Origin: Nocardia goodfellowii
Lineage (GTDB): Bacteria > Actinomycetota > Actinomycetes > Mycobacteriales > Mycobacteriaceae
Reading direction: 5' to 3'
NCBI RefSeq assembly: GCF_017875645.1
Contig: NZ_JAGGMR010000001.1
Coordinates: forward strand, 2,666,001-2,730,000
Length of the DNA: 64,000 nt
In this document: positions 25,765 through 33,418 of the stretch, in pieces
How the letters are laid out: every line of letters begins with the position of its first letter
Position numbering within the stretch: position 1 is the stretch's first letter
The notes under the pieces: generated by a model
Told to the model about the DNA's origin: nothing
The model's input: only the letters and a program-made list of their open reading frames with translations
Databases searched by the model: none
Program-made: the position numbers and the translations under genes

Positions 25765-28302
25765 ATGAACAACGAATCCCGCAAGACCGCGGTGGTCGTC
25801 GGCCATGGCATGGTCGGGCACCGTTTCGTCGAAGCCCTGCGTGCCCGCGACGAGGCCGGCCAGTGGCAGGTCGTCGTGCTCAGCGAGGAAGCCCAGCCCG
25901 CCTACGACCGGGTCGGACTGTCGTCCTATGTCGGGGCATGGGATCCGAAAGAGCTTGCCCTGCAAGGCAACACCTATGACGGGGACGACCTGGTCGACCT
26001 CCGCCTGGGCGTGAAGGCCGACGCCATCGACCGGGACGCCCGCAAGGTCACCACCTCCACCGGTGACGTGATCGGTTACGACGCGGTGGTTCTCGCGACC
26101 GGTTCGTACGCGTTCGTGCCGCCCGTGCCGGGCCACGACTCCGAGGGCTGCTACGTGTACCGCACCCTGGAGGACCTGGACGGCATCCGCGCCGCGGCCG
26201 AGGCCGCCGGGCCGGGCGCGGTCGGCATCGTGGTCGGTGGTGGTCTGCTCGGCCTGGAAGCCGCCAACGCGCTGCGCATGCTCGGCATGACCCCGCACGT
26301 GGTCGAGTTCGCGCCGCGGCTGATGCCGGTGCAGGTCGACGAGGGTGGCGGCGCCATCCTGGAGAAGCTGGTCACCGATTTGGGCCTGCACGTGCACACC
26401 GGCGTCGGCACCTCGGCGATCGCGGTCGTGGACGATGCCCCGGTCGCGGAACGGCTGGAGGTGACCCTCTCCAACGAGACCGCGGTGCGGGCCGCGGTGG
26501 TGGTATTCGCCGCCGGTATCCGTCCGCGGGACGAGATCGCGAAGACCGCCGGGCTCGAAGTCGGTCCGCGCGGCGGTGTCATCACCGATCTGGGGTTGCG
26601 GACCTCCGACCCCAACATCTACGCCGTCGGCGAGGTCGCCGCGATCGAGGGCGTCTGCTACGGCCTGGTCGCGCCCGGCTACACCACCGCCGAGATCGTG
26701 GCGGACCGATTGCTCGGTGGCGCAGGCGAATTCCCGGGCGCGGACCTGTCGACCAAGCTGAAGTTGCTCGGCGTCGACGTGGCCAGTTTCGGTGACGCCT
26801 TCGGCGCCACCGAGGGCGCGCTGTCGGTCGTGCTGCACGACGCCGCCAAGGGCACCTACGCGAAACTCGTTGTCTCCGACGACGCCAAGACCCTGCTGGG
26901 CGGCATCCTGGTCGGCGACGCGTCGGCGTACGCGGCGCTGCGGCCGCTGGTCGGTTCACCGCTGCCGGCCGATCCGGCGGCGCTGATCTCCCCGGCGGGT
27001 GCGGAACTCGGCGCGGACGCGCTGCCCGACGATGCCCAGATCTGCTCCTGCAACAACGTTTCCAAGGGTTCGATCTGTGGCGCGATCGCCGAGGGCGCCT
27101 GCGACGTGCCGGCCATCAAGAGCTGCACCAACGCCGGAACCTCCTGCGGCGGTTGCGTTCCCATGCTCAAGAAGCTGCTGGAGCAGTCCGGTGTCGAGGT
27201 CTCCAAGTCGCTGTGCGAGCACTTCTCCCAGTCGCGCGCCGAGCTGTTCCACATCGTGCAGTCGACCGGCATCCGCAAGTTCTCCGAGCTGATCGCCAAG
27301 CACGGCAAGGGATCCGGCTGCGATATCTGCAAGCCCACCGTCGCCTCCATCCTGGCCTCGACCTCGAGCGAACACATCCTCGACGGCGAGCAGGCGGCGC
27401 TGCAGGACACCAACGACCACTTCCTGGCCAACCTGCAGAAGAACGGCACCTACTCGGTGGTGCCGCGGATGCCCGGCGGCGAGGTCACCGCCGAGCAGCT
27501 CATCACCATCGGTGAGGTGGCCAAGGAATTCGGCCTGTATGTGAAGGTCACCGGCGGTCAGCGCATCGACCTGTTCGGCGCGCGGGTGGAGCAGTTGCCG
27601 CTGATCTGGAAGCGGCTGGTCGAAGCGGGCATGGAATCCGGTCACGCCTACGGCAAGTCGCTGCGCACGGTGAAGTCCTGCGTCGGGTCCACCTGGTGCC
27701 GCTATGGTCAGCAGGACTCGGTCGGCATGGCCGTGCTGCTCGAAAAGCGTTACCGCGGTTTGCGTTCCCCGCACAAGCTGAAGCTGGCGGTGTCGGGTTG
27801 CGCCCGCGAGTGCGCGGAAGCGCGGGGCAAGGACGTCGGCGTCATCGCCACCGAGAACGGCTGGAACCTCTATGTCGGCGGCAACGGCGGCCTCACCCCG
27901 AAGCACGCGGTGCTGCTGGCCGGTGAGCTGGACGACGAGACGCTGATCCGCTACATCGACCGCTACCTGATGTTCTACATCCGGACTGCTGATCGTTTGC
28001 AGCGCACCGCGCCCTGGCAGGAAGCGCTCGAGGGCGGCATGGATTACCTCAAGCAGGTCATCTGCGAGGACAGCCTCGGCATCGCCGCGGATCTGGAGGC
28101 CGCGATGGCCCAGCACGTCGACGGCTACCGGGACGAGTGGGCCGCGGTGCTCGACGACGAGGAGAAGCTGTCGCGCTTCGTGTCCTTCGTCAACGCCCCC
28201 GCGGAGGCCGATCCGACGATTTCGTTCGACGACAGCGGCGAGCGGAAGGTGCCGGTGCTGTTGGGTACGCCACAAATCCCAGTAGCTACGCCCGGGAAAT
28301 GA
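25765..28302 (+). CDS. nirB: NADH-dependent nitrite reductase, large subunit
   Basis: 845 residues; GGAGG lies 7 nt before the ATG. Domains in order: FAD/NADH oxidoreductase (about 7-300; VVVGHGMVGHR and GIVVGGGLLGLEAANAL are the two dinucleotide loops), BFD-like [2Fe-2S] regions (CSCNNVSKGSIC, CTNAGTSCGGC, CDIC), then the nitrite/sulphite reductase ferredoxin half-domain and the siroheme-[4Fe-4S] site (SCVGSTWCRYG and SGCARECAEARG, giving the CX5C/CX3C set). It reduces nitrite to ammonium with six electrons from NADH in the cytoplasm. It forms an operon with narK, nirD and siroheme genes. Confidence 0.96.
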   Translation: MNNESRKTAVVVGHGMVGHRFVEALRARDEAGQWQVVVLSEEAQPAYDRVGLSSYVGAWDPKELALQGNTYDGDDLVDLRLGVKADAIDRDARKVTTSTGDVIGYDAVVLATGSYAFVPPVPGHDSEGCYVYRTLEDLDGIRAAAEAAGPGAVGIVVGGGLLGLEAANALRMLGMTPHVVEFAPRLMPVQVDEGGGAILEKLVTDLGLHVHTGVGTSAIAVVDDAPVAERLEVTLSNETAVRAAVVVFAAGIRPRDEIAKTAGLEVGPRGGVITDLGLRTSDPNIYAVGEVAAIEGVCYGLVAPGYTTAEIVADRLLGGAGEFPGADLSTKLKLLGVDVASFGDAFGATEGALSVVLHDAAKGTYAKLVVSDDAKTLLGGILVGDASAYAALRPLVGSPLPADPAALISPAGAELGADALPDDAQICSCNNVSKGSICGAIAEGACDVPAIKSCTNAGTSCGGCVPMLKKLLEQSGVEVSKSLCEHFSQSRAELFHIVQSTGIRKFSELIAKHGKGSGCDICKPTVASILASTSSEHILDGEQAALQDTNDHFLANLQKNGTYSVVPRMPGGEVTAEQLITIGEVAKEFGLYVKVTGGQRIDLFGARVEQLPLIWKRLVEAGMESGHAYGKSLRTVKSCVGSTWCRYGQQDSVGMAVLLEKRYRGLRSPHKLKLAVSGCARECAEARGKDVGVIATENGWNLYVGGNGGLTPKHAVLLAGELDDETLIRYIDRYLMFYIRTADRLQRTAPWQEALEGGMDYLKQVICEDSLGIAADLEAAMAQHVDGYRDEWAAVLDDEEKLSRFVSFVNAPAEADPTISFDDSGERKVPVLLGTPQIPVATPGK

Positions 28303-28366
28303 CGGCTTAACCCCATAGAAACAGGACGCCGGTACCAATGGGTAAGGCGTTTGGAGGATGACACCG

Positions 28367-28768
28367 ATGACCGTGATCGATAACCCTGGCATTGCACCAG
28401 CTACTACGATCGAGTGGACGCAGGCGTGCCGTCTCGACTACCTGATCCCCGGCCGCGGCGTGGCGGTGTTGCTCAGAGGTGGCCAACAGGCCGCGCTGTT
28501 CCTGCATACCGACGGCACTCTGTACGCCGTAGGCAATATTGATCCGTTCGGTCGGGCCGCGGTCATGTCCCGTGGCCTCGTCGGCGACCGCGGTGGTGTG
28601 CCCGTGGTGGCCTCGCCCCTGCTGAAGCAGGCATTCTCGCTGCTCGACGGCCGCTGCCTGGACGACGAAACCGCCGCGTTGCCGGTCTACGCCGTGCGCG
28701 TGGACGACGGCATCGTGTCGGTGTCGAATACCGTGCTCGATCCCGAAGATGCGGCGGAGACACCATGA
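28367..28768 (+). CDS. nirD: Nitrite reductase small subunit
   Basis: 133 residues from ATG 28367; GGAGG ends 9 nt upstream, whereas the ATG at 28358 directly touches it. It has a Rieske-like fold without the Cys/His cluster ligands, as normal for NirD (CRLDYLIPGRGVAVLL, LYAVGNIDPFGRAAVMSRG, KQAFSLLDGRCLDDE). It partners NirB. Its stop overlaps the start of the next gene (ATGA). Confidence 0.93.
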   Translation: MTVIDNPGIAPATTIEWTQACRLDYLIPGRGVAVLLRGGQQAALFLHTDGTLYAVGNIDPFGRAAVMSRGLVGDRGGVPVVASPLLKQAFSLLDGRCLDDETAALPVYAVRVDDGIVSVSNTVLDPEDAAETP

Positions 28769-30003
28769 CCGCGGCCGACCAGGGTGCTTGCCTGGCCGGG
28801 TTCACCATCGGCATCACCGCGGCGCGCCGCGCCGAGGAATTCGGCACGCTGCTGACCCGTCGCGGCGCGAATATCGTTTCCGCCCCGGCCATTCGGATCA
28901 TTCCGCTGGCCGACGACACCGAGTTGGAGCGGGTCACCCGCAAGCTCGTCCAAGAGCCGCCGCAGATCGCCGTGGCCACCACCGGTATCGGGTTCCGCGG
29001 CTGGATGGAAGCCGCCGAGGGCTGGGGCCTGGCCGAAGAGCTGCGCACCACTCTGGCGTCCACCCGGATGCTGGCGCGCGGTCCGAAGGCCAAGGGCGCC
29101 ATTCGCGCGGCCGAACTGCGCGAGGAATGGTCACCGGCCTCGGAGTCCTCGGCCGAGGTGCTCGACCATCTGCTCGCCGAAGGCGTGGAGGGCGTGCGCA
29201 TCGCCGTCCAACTGCACGGCGCGACCACCGAATGGGAACCGGTCCCGGATTTCTGTGAGGTATTGCGCTGTGCCGGTGCGGATGTCGTGCCGGTGCCGGT
29301 CTATCGCTGGACGCCGCCGCAGGATCAGGGTCCGATGGACCAGATGATCGAGTCGATCGTCACCGCGAACCTGGATTGTGTGACCTTCACCAGCGCGCCC
29401 GCCGTCGCGTCACTTCTCATGCGCGCCAAGGAAACCGGTTTGCTGGAGGGTGTGCTGCACGCCCTGCGCGGCCGGGTGCTGCCCGCCTGCGTCGGTCCGA
29501 TCACCGCGGCCCCGCTGGAAGAACTCGGCGTGCCGACCTCGATGCCCGCCCGCGCCCGCCTGGGTGCGCTCGCGCGGCACGTCGCCGAGGAACTTCCGCG
29601 CCGCGCCAACCGGATTCAGGCCGCCGGGCATCACATCAGCGTGCGCGGTGCGTGCGTCGTCGTCGACGGGACCGTGCGCCAGCTGGCCCCCGCGCCGATG
29701 GCGTTGATGCGCTCGCTCGCGCGGCAGCCCGGTCGCGTGGTTTCCCGCGAGGATCTGCTGGCGGCCCTGCCGGGCGGCGGTGACGACACCCACGCCGTGG
29801 AAACCGCTATCGCCCGGCTCCGCGCGGGTCTCGGTACACCGAAAGCCATTCAGACAGTGGTGAAGCGGGGCTACCGTCTCGCGTTGGACGCCGCTGAATG
29901 CGCCGACGACAATGTCCGCCCGGTCACCCCGCCCGCCCGCCCGCACGGCATCGCCACTCCGGCGCGTGCGCCGGGGTACGCCCAGACGATGGGCAGCTGG
30001 TGA
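28765..30003 (+). CDS. HemD-like uroporphyrinogen-III synthase fused to a winged-helix domain
   Basis: 412 residues, start coupled to nirD by ATGA. Residues 1-270 are a uroporphyrinogen-III synthase fold (ITAARRAEEFGTLLTRRGA, TFTSAPAVASLLMRA, PACVGPITAAPLEELGV). Residues about 285-375 are an OmpR-type winged helix (LARQPGRVVSREDLLAALP, VETAIARLRAGLG, VVKRGYRL). The M. tuberculosis homologue is Rv0260c. It may make uroporphyrinogen III for siroheme, or act as a transcription factor that senses a tetrapyrrole; both are plausible and the sequence does not decide. The C-terminal 40 residues are Pro-rich and disordered. Confidence 0.9.
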   Translation: MTAADQGACLAGFTIGITAARRAEEFGTLLTRRGANIVSAPAIRIIPLADDTELERVTRKLVQEPPQIAVATTGIGFRGWMEAAEGWGLAEELRTTLASTRMLARGPKAKGAIRAAELREEWSPASESSAEVLDHLLAEGVEGVRIAVQLHGATTEWEPVPDFCEVLRCAGADVVPVPVYRWTPPQDQGPMDQMIESIVTANLDCVTFTSAPAVASLLMRAKETGLLEGVLHALRGRVLPACVGPITAAPLEELGVPTSMPARARLGALARHVAEELPRRANRIQAAGHHISVRGACVVVDGTVRQLAPAPMALMRSLARQPGRVVSREDLLAALPGGGDDTHAVETAIARLRAGLGTPKAIQTVVKRGYRLALDAAECADDNVRPVTPPARPHGIATPARAPGYAQTMGSW

Positions 30004-30067
30004 TGGGGCAGCACCGCGAACGGCCGAGAGGTCGTGTCGGCACGACGAAACTGAGCGAGGTGGAACT

Positions 30068-30952
30068 ATGAGCGCTCCCGCGCTGGTGCTCGTCGCCCAC
30101 GGCACCCGTAGCGCGCGCGGCGTCGAGATGATCGCCGCGCTCGCCGAGGCGGTTGCCGCCGAATTACACGTTCCGGCAAGGGGTTCGGCGGAACTGGGTT
30201 CGGCCACGACATTGTCCCGGGACTTCGGCGCCGCGGTTTCGGGGCGTGGCGCCGGCGCCGCTCATCGTTGCGGCGATGCCGAGGCGGTCGCTCCGGTTCG
30301 TGATTGTTGCACCATCGTTCGCGAGCCGGAGTCCCCCGCGGTACGCACCGCGTTCGTGGACGTGCTCGGTCCGTCGCCGTCGGAGGTCCTGCGTGACCTG
30401 CACACCGGCGCGGAAGGTGTTCCCGCCGTGGTGGTTCCGGCTTTCCTGGCCTCGGGCTACCACGTCTACCAGGATGTCCCGCGCGAGGTCGCCGAGAGTG
30501 CGCACCCCTCGACGGTCGTCACCCCCGCCATGGGCCCGGATCCGGCCCTGGCCCGGATCATGGCCCTCCGGCTGCGCGCGGCGGGCTGGCGTCCCGGCGA
30601 CGCGGTCGTCTTCGCCGCCGCGGGTTCCTCGGATGCCCGCGCCCGCCACGACGTCCGCCGGGCCGCGGCCATGCTCACCGATCACCTCGCGACGCCGGTC
30701 CGCATCGCCTATGTCGCCACGGGATCCCCGCGCGTTCCGGAAGTCGTTGCCGACCTTCGGGATTCGGGTGCCGAGCGGGTCTTCATCGCGTCCTACCTGC
30801 TGGCGCAGGGCCTGTTCCAGCAGCGTCTGCACGACGCCGGCGCGGACGGTGTCGCCGAACCGATCGGCGTCCACCCGGCCGTGGTCCGGTTGATCGCCGA
30901 CCGCTACCGCAGCGCCGTACGGGACCTGGCCCACGTCCATTCACCCTCCTGA
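30068..30952 (+). CDS. Sirohydrochlorin ferrochelatase-like protein (CbiX), with insertion
   Basis: 294 residues from ATG. The CbiX fold is clear: LVLVAHGTRSARGVEMI with the N-terminal metal-binding His, AFVDVLGPSPSEVL, VVVPAFLASGYHVYQDVP with the second His, and a repeated C-terminal half (AAAGSSDARARHDVRRAA, FIASYLLAQGLFQQRL). It inserts Fe (or Co) into sirohydrochlorin, completing siroheme for NirB. Residues about 37-90 (30176-30337) are an extra segment of roughly 54 residues between AELHVP and AVRTAFVD that I do not know from other members, which are near 240 residues. Confidence 0.85.
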   Translation: MSAPALVLVAHGTRSARGVEMIAALAEAVAAELHVPARGSAELGSATTLSRDFGAAVSGRGAGAAHRCGDAEAVAPVRDCCTIVREPESPAVRTAFVDVLGPSPSEVLRDLHTGAEGVPAVVVPAFLASGYHVYQDVPREVAESAHPSTVVTPAMGPDPALARIMALRLRAAGWRPGDAVVFAAAGSSDARARHDVRRAAAMLTDHLATPVRIAYVATGSPRVPEVVADLRDSGAERVFIASYLLAQGLFQQRLHDAGADGVAEPIGVHPAVVRLIADRYRSAVRDLAHVHSPS

Positions 30953-30985
30953 ACTTTGTCGGTGCCCTGGTCCACACTGTGACCT

Positions 30986-31324
30986 ATGGCATACGACGAC
31001 GAGCTGGCCGAGCGGATTCGTGAACTGATCACACCCGGTCCACATCTGGTCGAGAAGAAGATGTTCGGCGGCCTGGCCTTCATGGTGGACGGCAATATGG
31101 CCGTCGCCGCCAGCGGCCAGGGCGGTCTCTTGGTCCGCGTCGACCCCAAGGAAGTAGATGCGCTGCTCGCGGCCGATTACGTCGACATCATGGTGATGGG
31201 CGGCCGCGAAGCCCACGGGTGGCTGCGTGTCACCCCCGAGGCACTGGACGACGACTCGATCCTCGCCGAATGGGTGGACCGCGGCGTCACCTACGCCAAG
31301 TCCCTGCCGCCGAAGAAGAACTAG
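30986..31324 (+). CDS. TfoX N-terminal domain protein
   Basis: 112 residues. The TfoX_N family is seen in KKMFGGLAFMVDGNMAVAASG, LLVRVDP and the end WVDRGVTYAKSLPPKK. The domain occurs in competence regulators of gamma-proteobacteria, but short stand-alone members in actinobacteria have no known role. It lies 33 nt after the chelatase gene and may be its last co-transcribed partner. A 12-bp palindrome and T6 run follow its stop. Confidence 0.85.
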   Translation: MAYDDELAERIRELITPGPHLVEKKMFGGLAFMVDGNMAVAASGQGGLLVRVDPKEVDALLAADYVDIMVMGGREAHGWLRVTPEALDDDSILAEWVDRGVTYAKSLPPKKN

Positions 31325-31439
31325 CGGCGGACGCGTCCGGCCCAAAGTTTTTTCGAAAAGTGCGGGAGATGTGTAGAAGGCGGGGAAGCGGCTCCGACCT
31401 ATGGATGACAGCAGGTCAACCACACATCAGGAGCGCATC

Positions 31440-31892
31440 ATGGCCGTCACCACTTTTTTCTGGTTCGAATCCGGCGCCGAGCAGGCGGGGCAGCGGTACG
31501 TCGAGATCGTCCCGAACTCGCGGGTGCTGAACATCGCCCGGCAGGCCGATGGTTCGGCGTTCGTCGTCGATCTCGAGCTGGACGGACAGCGGGTCACGTT
31601 GATGAACGGCGGACCGGGTCATCCGCTGACGGACGCGGCGTCGATTCAGCTGATCGTGGATACCCAGGACGAGGTCGACCGTTTGTGGGACGCGCTCACC
31701 GAGGACGGGGAGCCGGGTCCGTGTGGCTGGCTGACCGATCGCTTCGGGCTGAGCTGGCAGGTCGCGCCCTCGGCTTTGCCGCAGCTGATGCTGGACGGTA
31801 ATCCAGCGCAGACCGCTGCGGTCGGGGCCGCGTTGCGAACCATGTCGAAGATCGATGTCAAGGCTTTGCGGGACGCCTACGCCCAGGCCTGA
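31440..31892 (+). CDS. PhnB-like VOC-fold protein
   Basis: 150 residues from the ATG of MAVTTFFWF, with AGGAG 7-8 nt upstream. It has the 3-demethylubiquinone-methyltransferase-like/PhnB branch of the vicinal-oxygen-chelate fold (FWFESGAEQAGQRYVEIVPNSRVL, CGWLTDRFGLSWQVAPSALPQLM). Typical length is 150-160. Metal ligands of true glyoxalases are not all present and the substrate is unknown. Confidence 0.88.
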   Translation: MAVTTFFWFESGAEQAGQRYVEIVPNSRVLNIARQADGSAFVVDLELDGQRVTLMNGGPGHPLTDAASIQLIVDTQDEVDRLWDALTEDGEPGPCGWLTDRFGLSWQVAPSALPQLMLDGNPAQTAAVGAALRTMSKIDVKALRDAYAQA

Positions 31893-31899
31893 ACACGGA

Positions 31900-31931
31900 T
31901 CCGCCCACACCCGATCAAGGGTGTGGGCGGA
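31900..31931. terminator. Bidirectional terminator, VOC gene / narI
   Basis: A 13-bp perfect stem (TCCGCCCACACCC / GGGTGTGGGCGGA) with a 6-nt GATCAA loop, 8 nt after the VOC-gene stop and 6 nt before the narI stop. It ends the narGHJI transcript and its convergent neighbour. Confidence 0.85.
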
Positions 31932-31937
31932 CCGGTG

Positions 31938-32699
31938 TCAGGAGCGCCAGCTTTCCGGGGTGACCGGGGCTTCCCAGGCGCCGGCGTAGCGCTTGGTGTC
32001 GGGGGCGTTGGATTCCTTGGCGCGGTAGACGATGTAGGGGCGGGTGAGGTAGCCGATGGGGGCACTGAACATGTGCACCAGGCGGGTATAGGGCCACATG
32101 CCGATCAGGGCGAGGACGACGAGACCGTGGGCCTGGAAGGTCCACGGCGTGCCGACCATCAGCTCCGGCTGTGGGTTGAGGCTGAAAAGGCTACGGAACC
32201 AGGGGGATACGGTCTCCCGGTAGTTGTAGGTGCCCCACAGCAGGTTGCTGCCCCAGGTATTGAGCAGGCCGGTGACCAGGGCGGCGGTCAGCAGGGCGTA
32301 CATCAGCTTGTCGTTGCCGGTGGTGGCCTTGCGCACCGCGGTCACCGTCCACCGCCGGTACAGCAGGATGCCGACGCCGGTCAGCACCATCAGTCCCGCA
32401 ACGGATCCCGCGCCGACCGCGATGATGTGATAGGTGTGCTCGGAGATCCCGACGGCGGCAGTCCAGGACTCCGGAATCAGCACACCGAGCACATGCCCGC
32501 CGAACACGCCGAGCATCCCGAAGTGGAACAGCGGGCTGCCCAGGCGCAGCAGCCGGCTTTCGTAGATCTGCGAAGACCTTGTGGTCCAGCCGAATTGGTC
32601 GTTCCGGTAGCGCCAGACGTGCCCGAGGACGAACGAGGTGAAGGCCACATACGGCAGGATCAGCCATAGTTCCGTGGGCAGGTGCGGGACATAGTTCAT
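31938..32699 (-). CDS. narI: Respiratory nitrate reductase gamma subunit (cytochrome b)
   Basis: 253 residues with five TM segments. His residues expected to ligate the two b haems are in GSPLFHFGMLGVFGGHVLGV (H59, H69) and in the last helices (FQAHGLVV, RLVHMFSAP). It oxidises menaquinol and passes electrons to NarH. It is the last gene of narGHJI and overlaps narJ by ATGA. Confidence 0.95.
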   Translation of the reverse strand: MNYVPHLPTELWLILPYVAFTSFVLGHVWRYRNDQFGWTTRSSQIYESRLLRLGSPLFHFGMLGVFGGHVLGVLIPESWTAAVGISEHTYHIIAVGAGSVAGLMVLTGVGILLYRRWTVTAVRKATTGNDKLMYALLTAALVTGLLNTWGSNLLWGTYNYRETVSPWFRSLFSLNPQPELMVGTPWTFQAHGLVVLALIGMWPYTRLVHMFSAPIGYLTRPYIVYRAKESNAPDTKRYAGAWEAPVTPESWRS

Positions 32700-33418
32700 C
32701 GTCGGCCTCCACGGGGGTGGTAGTCGGCGGAGCCGCCGGGACGGGTAGGTGCCGCGCTGTCGAACAGCGCGGGGTCCATGGCGAACGGGTCGAGGCCGAC
32801 TTCTTCCTCGGGCGGCCCCTGGGCGGCGAGTTCGGCGATCTTGCGCCGGTCGGCGGTGGTCAGCGGCGGCAACGTCGCGACCACCGCACCCAGAATGCCC
32901 GCGTAGGGAGACTTGGTGTCCGACAGGGACAGTCGCAGCAGTTCGATCACCGGGAGGTGCTCGCCGAGGAGCCGTTCACCGCCGATCGGGTCGACGGTGG
33001 CGGCGAATTCCAGCAGGACCGGAAGATGGTCGGGCAGTTCGTGATCGCCCAACTCCACACCCGCGTGCTTGTAGGCGTGCTTGAACCGCAGCAGTGCCAT
33101 TCCGCGTTTGCGGGTGTCGCCGTAGGCGTAGAAGGTCAGGTGCATGCTGGCACGGCGGCGCAGGTCGAAGGTCTCCACATACGACGCCGCGAGCGCCAAC
33201 GGCGGGGTTGCCCGCAGATGGGCCAGCAGTTCGCTGAAGTACGGTCGCATATGCTCCGGCAGTTCCGCTGCCGCACTGGATAATTGGTCCAGCATCGCCA
33301 GCGTGTCCGCATTCGGGTAGTCCAGCAGCAGCGCCGCCATCCGCCAGACCAGCCGGCGCTCGTGTTCGGAGATCCGGATCGCCGGTTCGGGCCTGCGCCG
33401 CACTTTCAACAAGCTCAT
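32696..33418 (-). CDS. narJ: Nitrate reductase assembly chaperone
   Basis: 240 residues. The NarJ/TorD family is shown by RRLVWRMAALLLDYPNADTL, SYVETFDLRRRASMHLTFYAYGDTRKRG and ELPDHLPVLLEFA. It inserts molybdenum cofactor into NarG before membrane attachment. The ATG is set by the ATGA overlap with narH. The C-terminus is Pro/Gly-rich. Confidence 0.95.
   Translation of the reverse strand: MSLLKVRRRPEPAIRISEHERRLVWRMAALLLDYPNADTLAMLDQLSSAAAELPEHMRPYFSELLAHLRATPPLALAASYVETFDLRRRASMHLTFYAYGDTRKRGMALLRFKHAYKHAGVELGDHELPDHLPVLLEFAATVDPIGGERLLGEHLPVIELLRLSLSDTKSPYAGILGAVVATLPPLTTADRRKIAELAAQGPPEEEVGLDPFAMDPALFDSAAPTRPGGSADYHPRGGRR

Noticed and set aside
28367..28768. NirD as a broken Rieske protein
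   Set aside because: Absence of the Rieske ligands is normal for NirD.
31328..31353. CGGACGCGTCCG plus T6 as an intrinsic terminator after the TfoX gene
   Set aside because: The palindrome can form only a 4-bp stem once a loop is allowed, so a stable hairpin is doubtful.
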